Position numbers and translations under genes: made by a program | In this document: piece after piece, positions 1-5,396 of the stretch | Position numbering within the stretch: the first letter of the stretch is position 1 | Layout: each line of letters opens with the position of its first letter | Source: Candidatus Latescibacteria bacterium 4484_107 | Lineage (GTDB): Bacteria; Latescibacterota; 4484-107 | Direction: 5' to 3' | Assembly (NCBI GenBank): GCA_002059205.1 | Contig: MVCQ01000075.1 | Span: 1 to 6,606, forward strand | Length of the DNA stretch: 6,606 nt | The notes under the pieces: generated by a model | Database searches by the model: none | Told to the model about the DNA's origin: nothing | What the model saw: only the letters and a program-made list of their open reading frames with translations

Positions 1-200
1 CCAAAAGCGGTACGTGGTTCTCCTACGGCGATGAACGATTGGGCCAGGGCCGGGAAAACGCGAAAGCCTTCCTCCGGGAACATCCCGACACAGCCCGGGA
101 GATCGAGGAGAAACTGCGGCAAACTTTGCATCTTGGAGTATCTGTTCGCACCGGAGAGAGTCGGGATTCGGAGGGCAAAAAGGAGCAGGAAAGTGCGTAA
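1..200 (+). CDS. recA: RecA recombinase, C-terminal fragment
   Basis: This is the 3' end of recA; the 5' part lies outside the window. The frame runs from base 3 to the TAA at 198-200 and gives 65 residues. They begin KSGTWFSYGDERLGQGRENA, the well-conserved RecA stretch (usually SGAWFSYGDERIGQGRENA) just after the ATPase core. The rest matches the RecA C-terminal domain (AKAFLREHPDTAREIEEKLR) and ends in a short charged tail (EGKKEQESA). Acidic, variable tails are usual in RecA and damp DNA binding in the studied homologues. RecA coats single-stranded DNA and drives homologous strand exchange and the SOS response in the cytoplasm. recX follows after 44 bases, the classical recA-recX arrangement. 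The stop codon lies in the left arm of a hairpin described separately. Family assignment is secure; nothing can be said of the missing N-terminus. Confidence 0.97.
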   Translation, partial: KSGTWFSYGDERLGQGRENAKAFLREHPDTAREIEEKLRQTLHLGVSVRTGESRDSEGKKEQESA

Positions 201-240
201 GGCATAGAGAGGGACGCTTTACGCTTTACGTTTCACGAGG
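195..240 (+). repeat. Heptad repeat and hairpin between recA and recX
   Basis: Bases 214-234 are three tandem 7-bp units, ACGCTTT, ACGCTTT and ACGTTTC, followed by a partial unit ACGAGG. The array can fold back on 195-209: pairing 195-209 with 217-231 gives 11 Watson-Crick pairs, 3 G-U pairs and 1 mismatch around a 7-base loop. The left arm contains the recA stop codon TAA (198-200). No long T-run follows, so it is not a canonical intrinsic terminator. In E. coli an imperfect terminator between recA and recX keeps recX expression low; whether this hairpin does something similar is inference. Confidence 0.75.
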
Positions 241-244
241 GAAC

Positions 245-886
245 ATGCGCGTTACGGATATTGTTCGTCAAAAAAAACGTTCCAACCGGGTCTCCATTTT
301 CCTCGACGGCGCGTTCGCGTTCGGTTTGAACGACGAGACGGCCTTCAACCATGGATTGAGGACCGGCCTGGAGTTGGACGAGAACCAGATCGCACGGATG
401 CTCGAAGAGGATCAACGGAAGCGGGCCAAGGATGCGGCGCTCCATTATCTTTCCTTTCGTCCGAGAACGGTCAAGGAGGTCCGGGATAAACTCCGGGAGA
501 AGGACTACGAGGAGGAAATCGTTCAGGAGACCATCGTCCTTCTAAAGCGACTCGGACTGCTCGACGACCGCGATTTCGCGGACCGGTGGATCGCCGAGCG
601 GCTGCGCCTAAAGCCCCGGGGACGCCGCCTGCTTTTTGTGGAATTGACAAAGAAAGGCATCGCGCGCGAGACGGCGGAGGAAGCGCTCTCGACGGCCTTT
701 GAAAATAAGGATGAAAGAACCTTGGCTGCGGACTTGTTGCGGAAGAGGGCGGCTCGATACGGCAAAGGGGAGCCGCGTCAGGCATTCCGAAAAATGCACG
801 ATTTTCTGGTCCGAAAGGGCTTTGATTTCGAGGTGGCGAGGGAAGTGGCAGAGGAGAGGATGCGGGAGGATGGAGCATGTCTATGA
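245..886 (+). CDS. recX: Regulatory protein RecX
   Basis: This 213-residue protein belongs to the RecX family, which binds RecA filaments and modulates (usually inhibits) recombinase activity. RecX proteins are built from tandem three-helix units. The hallmark stretch is clear: AALHYLSFRPRTVKEVRDKL at about 64-83, then LLKRLGLLDDRDFADRWIAE at 99-118, KPRGRRLLFVELTKKGI at 123-139, and a third unit ending near FLVRKGFDFEVAREVAEE at 187-204. Length lies between the E. coli (about 166) and B. subtilis (about 264) proteins. The N-terminal 55 residues resemble the extra leader of longer RecX forms. The ATG at 245 follows GAGGG (237-241) at a short spacing; that ribosome-binding site is the edge of the upstream heptad repeat. 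Position directly after recA supports the call. Translational or transcriptional coupling to recA through the intervening hairpin is possible. Confidence 0.95.
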   Translation: MRVTDIVRQKKRSNRVSIFLDGAFAFGLNDETAFNHGLRTGLELDENQIARMLEEDQRKRAKDAALHYLSFRPRTVKEVRDKLREKDYEEEIVQETIVLLKRLGLLDDRDFADRWIAERLRLKPRGRRLLFVELTKKGIARETAEEALSTAFENKDERTLAADLLRKRAARYGKGEPRQAFRKMHDFLVRKGFDFEVAREVAEERMREDGACL

Positions 887-903
887 AAGCTGCATAGAAT
901 GAT

Positions 904-910
904 AAGGAAG
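904..910 (+). promoter_or_regulatory. Ribosome-binding site for the nucleotidyltransferase gene
   Basis: AAGGAAG lies 6 bases before ATG 917. This favours 917 over the in-frame ATG at 899, which has no comparable site upstream. Confidence 0.7.
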
Positions 911-916
911 TGCCTG

Positions 917-1300
917 ATGGCCAAGACAGCTCAATCTGTGTGCCCTGAAGAAATGACGGTCTATCGGCGTACCGCCCACGCGCGTTGGGAGCGGGAGCGG
1001 ATGGCATTGGGAAAGAGGCGGGAGCGCGCATGGGAGGTGGCCCGGAGCGCCGCCCGGATGCTCAGGGAAGAATTCGGAGCCAGGCGGATTATAGCCTTCG
1101 GGTCACTGGCGCACGGAGCCTGGTTCACGGCCAGGTCTGATATTGACCTGGCCGTGGAAGGGCTGCCCCCGGGGGTAATCTGGGAGGCTTGGAGCAAGGT
1201 AGAGCGGGCATTGTCGGAGTTCGAGATAGACTTGATTGAAGTGGAAACCACTCCTGAATCCCTGTGGAAGGAGATCGAAAAATGGGGGATTTCCCTGTAG
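917..1300 (+). CDS. Minimal nucleotidyltransferase, MntA-like antitoxin
   Basis: This 127-residue protein is a minimal nucleotidyltransferase of the DNA polymerase beta superfamily. The N-terminal half is a basic helical segment (TAHARWERERMALGKRRERA). It is followed by the catalytic core: IIAFGSLAHGAWFTARSDID, with Gly62-Ser63 and metal-binding Asp75 and Asp77, and a third acidic residue, Asp105, in FEIDLIE. The GS-to-DxD spacing is 11 residues, one more than the usual GSx10DxD of MntA. I recall the same spacing in a family of paired nucleotidyltransferases, for example in cyanobacteria. In the type VII HepT/MntA systems this partner adds AMP to a tyrosine of the RNase toxin and so silences it. 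The next gene is HepT-like and starts inside this one (19-base overlap), so translation is probably coupled. Start 917 is chosen by its ribosome-binding site. The antitoxin role is inferred from the pairing. Confidence 0.85.
   Translation: MAKTAQSVCPEEMTVYRRTAHARWERERMALGKRRERAWEVARSAARMLREEFGARRIIAFGSLAHGAWFTARSDIDLAVEGLPPGVIWEAWSKVERALSEFEIDLIEVETTPESLWKEIEKWGISL
1268..1274 (+). promoter_or_regulatory. Ribosome-binding site for the HepT-like gene
   Basis: AAGGAGA sits 7 bases before ATG 1282 and inside the upstream coding sequence. It decides the start at 1282 over an in-frame GTG at 1264, which would place this site within the gene. Confidence 0.75.
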
Positions 1301-1785
1301 GTGCCAGAACCCATGTTTTGACCCATCGCATTCGGGTGGAGCTTACGGAGTTGGAGCGCACGGTAACGGCTGTGAAGCGGGATTGGCATCGTTTGGAGAC
1401 GGTTCCGGAGGAACGAGAGGCTTATCTGAACTCCGTGGCGTTGAACCTTCATAGCTTTTATACCGGGCTGGAGCGGATTCTTGAACTGATCGTACAGGAG
1501 GTGGATGGCGGAGCATTGGGAGGAGAAGCTTGGCACAGGGAGCTTCTGAGGCAGGCGGCATTAGACCTGACTGACATTCGTCCTCCGGTGTTGAGCCGGG
1601 AAGTCTGTGAGATTCTGGACGAGTACCGTAAGTTTCGCCATCGGGTGCGGCATATTTATGCGATGTATTTGGCTCCGGAACGTATGGCAGGATTGGTGCA
1701 CAACCTTCCGTCTGTGTGGGAGCAAGTGCAAAAAGAATTGGGTACCTTTGCGGATTTTTTGGAGCGAAGCGTTCAGGAGATTTGA
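1282..1785 (+). CDS. HepT-like ribonuclease toxin (HEPN fold)
   Basis: This 167-residue, mainly helical protein appears to be the HepT-like toxin partner of the preceding nucleotidyltransferase. The diagnostic HEPN RNase motif Rx4HxY is present in FRHRVRHIY, with Arg119, His124 and Tyr126. A helix of the type LHSFYTGLERILELIVQEV (about 57-75) and the segment AWHRELLRQAALDL (about 83-96) match the larger HepT-like proteins that travel with this nucleotidyltransferase class. In characterised type VII systems the toxin cleaves RNA (for one homologue, tRNA) and the tyrosine of Rx4HxY is AMPylated by the antitoxin. All three motif residues are intact, so the protein should be active if expressed. 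The ATG at 1282 has an excellent ribosome-binding site (AAGGAGA). The gene overlaps the antitoxin gene by 19 bases. Target RNA and true toxicity cannot be read from sequence. Confidence 0.8.
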   Translation: MGDFPVGARTHVLTHRIRVELTELERTVTAVKRDWHRLETVPEEREAYLNSVALNLHSFYTGLERILELIVQEVDGGALGGEAWHRELLRQAALDLTDIRPPVLSREVCEILDEYRKFRHRVRHIYAMYLAPERMAGLVHNLPSVWEQVQKELGTFADFLERSVQEI

Positions 1786-1842
1786 GGGAAGCCGTTCCCC
1801 AAAATCTAAGGAATATCTGTCGAGGACGAAGGAGATGTTCCA

Positions 1843-2176
1843 ATGGTTAAGACAGAAGATCAATTGAAGAATCTGCTTTCGATCTATATAGAGAGTTTGC
1901 AAAAGGGTATCCACTTAGAGAAGGTTATCCTTTACGGCTCCTATGCGGAAGGCCATCCACATCCTGAAAGCGACTTGGATTTGGCCGTAATCTCTCCCGA
2001 TTTTGGTGGCTGATTTACAACAGCTCTGTCATTCCATCCCGCGCCATTTTGAGGTAGAGGTTGAAGCGCTGGCCTATACCCCTCATGAGTACGAGGAAGC
2101 CACCCCGCTCGATTTTTTAGGACAAATAAAACGGAAAGGCAGAGTGGTCTATGAGGACGGACGGTTTTGCCTGTAA
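1843..2176 (+). pseudogene. Frameshifted second nucleotidyltransferase (MNT family)
   Basis: A second minimal nucleotidyltransferase gene, broken in the middle. GAAGGAGA (1828-1835) precedes ATG 1843 by 7 bases. The first frame reads 56 residues, including VILYGSYAEGHPHPESDLDL and AVISPDF, an intact canonical GSx10DxD active site (Gly32-Ser33, Asp44, Asp46). It then meets TGA at 2011-2013. From about 2003 the family sequence continues in the +1 frame: VADLQQLC, then HFEVEVEALAYTPHEYEEA (carrying the third acidic position) and FLGQIKRKGRVVYEDG, to TAA 2174-2176. One extra base, or a two-base loss, near the run TTTTGGTGG (2001-2009) explains it. The product would be truncated before the third acidic position. 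Bases 1801-2040 are about 43% GC by hand count, clearly below alaS. No HEPN partner of its own follows. A sequencing error is possible but less likely given the second lesion next door. Confidence 0.78.
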
Positions 2177-2214
2177 AAGCAGCTATCAAGCAAAGTAAAT
2201 GGAAGGAGACAAAA

Positions 2215-2469
2215 ATGGGTCAAATTGCCGCGCATAGCTATCAGTTGAGCGCTGAAAATGTGATGATGCCCTTCGGAGAGGTGTTGGAGGTGGCCGATAA
2301 ACTGTCTCTAAATGAATAGGAAACGTTAATAGAGGTTCTGCGGCGACGCATCATTGATCGGCGGCGAGAAGGGCTTGCGAAAGAAATACAGCTTGCCCAA
2401 CAGGAATTTCAGGCGGGGCGCTGTCGGCCGGTAACGTCAGCGGAACTTATGAAAGAGATCGTATCGTGA
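2215..2469 (+). pseudogene. RelB-like antitoxin interrupted by an in-frame TAG
   Basis: A short gene of 84 codons plus stop with a good ribosome-binding site (GGAAGGAG, 2201-2208) 6 bases before ATG 2215. Codon 35 is TAG (2317-2319), in the segment KLSLNE-stop-ETLIEVLRRR. I recall a family of small toxin-antitoxin antitoxins with LSLEEQETLIEILRRR at this place, followed by RRRxxLAKEIQxAQQEFQAG and a C-terminal RPVTxxELMKEI. The rest of the sequence here matches that pattern (GLAKEIQLAQQEFQAG, CRPVTSAELMKEI). The expected residue is Gln, so a single CAG-to-TAG change is the simplest explanation. No usable restart codon lies soon after the TAG. Such genes are normally followed by a RelE/ParE-type toxin; none is present before alaS. 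I therefore read it as an orphan, decayed antitoxin. Family naming is from memory of the motif. Confidence 0.68.
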
Positions 2470-2515
2470 AACGAGGCAGTCGGTTTTCCTTTTTACGTTT
2501 CACGTTTTACGCGAT
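2465..2515 (+). repeat. Heptad repeat with inverted arm upstream of alaS
   Basis: Bases 2495-2515 are three 7-bp units, ACGTTTC, ACGTTTT and ACGCGAT, closely related to the recA-recX array. CGTTTCACG (2496-2504) is a perfect 9-bp inverted match to CGTGAAACG (2465-2473), which contains the TGA stop of the broken antitoxin. The loop is 22 bases. A further CACGAGG (2524-2530) matches the end of the recX-proximal array and supplies the ribosome-binding site of alaS. No promoter is convincing in this spacer. Confidence 0.72.
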
Positions 2516-2536
2516 TCTTTTCGCACGAGGAACCCC

Positions 2537-5233
2537 ATGAAATCAAACGAAATCAGAAGCGCCTTCTTAGCCTACTTTGAACATCGCGATCACACGATTG
2601 TGCGAAGCTGGCCCGTAGTCCCGTACGACGATCCCACTTTGTTGTTCACCAATGCGGGGATGAATCAGTTCAAAAATATCTTTTTGGGACGGGAGAAGCG
2701 GGACTACGTCCGGGCCGTTTCTTCCCAGAAGTGCATCCGGGTGTCGGGCAAGCACAACGACTTAGACGAGGTCGGAAGGGACACCACGCATCACACTTTC
2801 TTTGAGATGCTGGGCAATTGGTCGTTTGGGGATTATTACAAAAAGGAAGCCATCGAGTTTGCGTGGGAGTTTCTCACCCGGGATATGGGACTTCCGAAGG
2901 ATCGGCTCTGGGCCTCGGTGTATGAGGACGACGACGAGGCGGAAGCGTTGTGGAAACGGATTCTCCCGCCGGATCGGATCATGCGTTGCGGCAAGAAGGC
3001 CAATTTCTGGGAGATGGGCGAAGTCGGGCCCTGCGGCCCCTGCTCCGAAATTCATCTGGATCTCGGAAGCGGTGGATGCGGGCGTCCGGATTGCGGGCCG
3101 AATTGTCCCCATTGCGAAGCGATCCGCCGGATCCGATACGTAGAACTCTGGAACTTAGTATTCATCCAGTTCAATAGAGACGAAGCAGGGCATTTGACGG
3201 ACCTTCCCGAAAAACACGTGGATACCGGCCTTGGACTGGAGCGGATCACCGCATTTCTTCAAAACGGCAACGCGGACAATTATGGGACCGACCTTTTCCA
3301 GCCGATTCTCGCCGGGATTGCGGACATCACCGGACATGCCTTCGAGGAGGATCCGACTGCGTTCCGGGTGATCGCCGATCACATCCGTGCGTTATCCTTC
3401 GCCATCGCCGACGGAGCGATGCCCTCCAACGAGGGACGGGGATACGTGCTTCGGCGGATTCTGAGACGCGCGGCCCGGTTCGGAAGAAATCTGGGAATGC
3501 ACGAACCGTTCATCTATCGCCTGGCTCCGGTGTTGGCGGACGGTATGGGAGCGGCGTATCCCGAATTGATCGAGAAGGCGCAGACCATCTCGATGGTGAT
3601 CAAGGGCGAGGAAGAGGGCTTTGGAAAAACACTGGATCGGGGGATCGAGATTTTCGAGAACATCGCCCGGAGGATAAAGGGCAAAGGCGCACGTGTGATC
3701 CCCGGAAGCGACGCGTTCAAGCTCTACGATACGTATGGCTTTCCGCTGGATTTGACGCAGTTGATGGCCGAGGAGAAGGGGCTGTCTGTGGATACGCAGG
3801 GCTTCGAGGAAGCGATGGAGGCGCAGCGGCAGCGGGCGCGGGCGGCTTCGACGTTTGCCGGAACAAAGACGGAGGAGGCTGAGTGGCAAATTGTTTCAGA
3901 AGGCGAGCATTCTAAGTTTATCGGGTACGATACGCTGGAGTCTCCCGTTCGGATCCGGAAACTTCGGTTGCAAGACGATGGGGTGGATTTAATTTTGGAC
4001 GCGACGCCCTTCTACGCGGAATCGGGCGGACAGATCGGAGATCGCGGAACGCTGATCGGGGACGGTGTGAAATTTGAGGTCTTCGATACGATTCCCTCCG
4101 AAGCGGGGACGGTGCATCGGGCGCGTCCGGTCAAAAGTGACACGACTGAAAATCTCACCGCAGAAGACGCAGAGCAAACCATAAATAGTGCTTTTGAAGT
4201 GCTCGGCGATCTCAGTGGTCTCGGCGGTAAAACGGTTTTCCGCGCAATAGTGGACGCCCGGAGGCGTGCTTCCACGGCCCGGAATCATACGGCCACGCAC
4301 CTTTTGCATCGTGCGCTCAGACTCACGCTTGGGGAGCACGTGCATCAGGCCGGATCGCTGGTGACGCCGGATCGGCTGCGTTTCGACTTCTCTCATTTTT
4401 CGCCGATCTCTGACCGGGATCTGGAGGCGGTGGATCGGTTGGTCAACGAAAAAATTCGGCAAAATATCCGGGTGGATTGTTTCGAGAAGCCGTTAGATGA
4501 GGCCCGGAAGATGGGTGCTACGGCGATCTTCGGGGAAAAATACGGCGAGATCGTGCGCGTGGTGCAAATGGGCGATTACACGATGGAACTATGCGGCGGC
4601 ACGCATGTGCAGGCCACCGGGGAGATCGGATTCTTTCGGATCACCTCCGAAAGCAGCATCGCCTCCGGAGTGCGCCGCATCGAAGCCCTGACCGGGGAAG
4701 GCGCGGAGGAGGCGATCCGGTCCGAGCGAAATTTGCTCTCCGACTTGGAGCGAATTCTGACAGCAGGGCCATCGGAGATCGTGGATCGCGTGGAGAAGCT
4801 CCTTTCTCAAAACAAAGCGTTGGAGAAAGAATTAGAGCGGATGAGACGCACGGCAGCCGGATCGGAGATGGCGGATCTGATCAAAGACGCCTCCACGGTA
4901 GCGGGTTTCAAAGTCGTCGCGTCGAAGGTAGAAGCCGGCGATATGAAAGCCTTCCGGGAGTTGGCCGATTCCCTGAGAACTGCGCTCAAAAGCGGCGTGG
5001 GCGTAATCGGCGCGATCCTGAAGGACAAGGTCTCACTGATCGCGGTGGTTACGGACGATTTGATTCGGGACAAGGGCCTTAAAGCCGGCGATCTCGTAAA
5101 GGAAGTCGCGAAGGTCGTCGGCGGAAGCGGCGGCGGAAAACCGCATCTGGCCCAGGCCGGCGGGAAACATCCGGAGAAGTTGGACGAGGCATTGAGTAAC
5201 GTGCGAGAGATTGTGGCGCGGCAGTTGGGATAA
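2537..5233 (+). CDS. alaS: Alanine--tRNA ligase
   Basis: This 898-residue cytoplasmic enzyme charges tRNA-Ala with alanine and hydrolyses mischarged Ser/Gly-tRNA. The class II aminoacylation core occupies about 1-240 (FTNAGMNQFKNIFLG at 37-51, RDTTHHTFFEMLGNWSFGDY at 81-100, GPCGPCSEIH at 164-173, DTGLGLERI at 229-237). A four-cysteine cluster, Cys181, Cys186, Cys190 and Cys193, sits between motifs, as in some other bacterial AlaRS. The editing domain has its zinc ligands: His584 and His588 (NHTATHLLH), Cys686 and His690 (CGGTH), plus Gln604. The C-terminal DHHA1 domain ends with GGSGGGKPHLAQAGGK (862-877). All parts are present and the enzyme should be functional. Odd feature: residues about 535-565 are an extra segment encoded by a palindromic repeat. 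The start has GAGG (2527-2530) at 6 bases. In many bacteria alaS follows recX directly; here a toxin-antitoxin block intervenes. Confidence 0.98.
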   Translation: MKSNEIRSAFLAYFEHRDHTIVRSWPVVPYDDPTLLFTNAGMNQFKNIFLGREKRDYVRAVSSQKCIRVSGKHNDLDEVGRDTTHHTFFEMLGNWSFGDYYKKEAIEFAWEFLTRDMGLPKDRLWASVYEDDDEAEALWKRILPPDRIMRCGKKANFWEMGEVGPCGPCSEIHLDLGSGGCGRPDCGPNCPHCEAIRRIRYVELWNLVFIQFNRDEAGHLTDLPEKHVDTGLGLERITAFLQNGNADNYGTDLFQPILAGIADITGHAFEEDPTAFRVIADHIRALSFAIADGAMPSNEGRGYVLRRILRRAARFGRNLGMHEPFIYRLAPVLADGMGAAYPELIEKAQTISMVIKGEEEGFGKTLDRGIEIFENIARRIKGKGARVIPGSDAFKLYDTYGFPLDLTQLMAEEKGLSVDTQGFEEAMEAQRQRARAASTFAGTKTEEAEWQIVSEGEHSKFIGYDTLESPVRIRKLRLQDDGVDLILDATPFYAESGGQIGDRGTLIGDGVKFEVFDTIPSEAGTVHRARPVKSDTTENLTAEDAEQTINSAFEVLGDLSGLGGKTVFRAIVDARRRASTARNHTATHLLHRALRLTLGEHVHQAGSLVTPDRLRFDFSHFSPISDRDLEAVDRLVNEKIRQNIRVDCFEKPLDEARKMGATAIFGEKYGEIVRVVQMGDYTMELCGGTHVQATGEIGFFRITSESSIASGVRRIEALTGEGAEEAIRSERNLLSDLERILTAGPSEIVDRVEKLLSQNKALEKELERMRRTAAGSEMADLIKDASTVAGFKVVASKVEAGDMKAFRELADSLRTALKSGVGVIGAILKDKVSLIAVVTDDLIRDKGLKAGDLVKEVAKVVGGSGGGKPHLAQAGGKHPEKLDEALSNVREIVARQLG
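4149..4239. repeat. Palindromic repeat inserted in frame within alaS
   Basis: Left arm ACCGCAGAAGACGCAGAGC (4157-4175) faces a right arm at 4201-4228 whose reverse complement begins ACCGCCGA and ends CGCCGAGC. Each end matches 7 of 8 bases, and the right arm carries 9 extra bases (three codons) in its middle. The 25 bases between the arms contain TAA and TAG in other frames but not in the alaS frame. The translated product is NLTAEDAEQ through FEVLGDLSGLGG, replacing the usual short turn before the VD-x-x-RR stretch. The left arm is the same family as the repeat at 5241-5366. Confidence 0.82.
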
Positions 5234-5240
5234 AACAGGA

Positions 5241-5366
5241 ATCACCGCAGAGACGCAAAGAGCGCAAAGAAAGGCAATGAACAACACCTCCCCCAAAAAG
5301 TGGAAGGGCATTGCTCATGCTCATCGAAGTGCTCTGCGTCCTTTGCGTCTTTGCGCTAAGATTTGG
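5241..5366. repeat. Palindromic repeat between alaS and the GGGP synthase gene
   Basis: Bases 5247-5269 (GCAGAGACGCAAAG then AGCGCAAAG) pair with 5332-5354 as an inverted repeat, 19 of 23 positions matching, around a 62-base centre. It begins 7 bases after the alaS stop. The arm motif ACCGCAGAGACGC (5244-5256) is shared with the copy inside alaS (ACCGCAGAAGACGC). The element is open in the frame that leads into the next gene, giving ITAETQRAQR-like residues, the same phase as in alaS. It has no T-run, so a terminator role is unsupported. Confidence 0.8.
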
Positions 5367-5382
5367 ATTTTGACATTCCCCG

Positions 5383-5389
5383 AAGGGGG
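5383..5389 (+). promoter_or_regulatory. Ribosome-binding site for the GGGP synthase gene
   Basis: AAGGGGG lies 7 bases before ATG 5397. It fixes the start there; the same frame is open further upstream only because the repeat happens to lack stops. Confidence 0.65.
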
Positions 5390-5396
5390 CCATGCT

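Noticed and set aside
895..900. TAGAAT as a -10 element for the toxin-antitoxin genes
   Set aside because: No -35-like hexamer at a suitable distance; too weak to claim.
471..1536. Minus-strand open frames opposite recX and the nucleotidyltransferase
   Set aside because: Low-complexity Pro/Ser/Arg-rich translations typical of antisense reading of GC-rich genes; the plus strand has clear family motifs.
1786..1799. GGGAA-GCCG-TTCCC hairpin after the HepT-like gene as a terminator
   Set aside because: Only five base pairs and no T-run afterwards; a ribosome-binding site and gene follow at once.
2001..2013. Programmed ribosomal frameshift in the second nucleotidyltransferase
   Set aside because: No canonical slippery heptamer or clear stimulatory element seen; a simple indel explains it and the adjacent gene is also broken.
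2317..2319. TAG as a sense codon (recoding)
   Set aside because: TAG ends two intact genes here (1298-1300 and 6135-6137), so general recoding is unlikely.
5211..5396. Upstream start giving a 308-residue GGGP synthase
   Set aside because: The added residues come from the alaS end and the palindromic repeat, and a good ribosome-binding site points to 5397.
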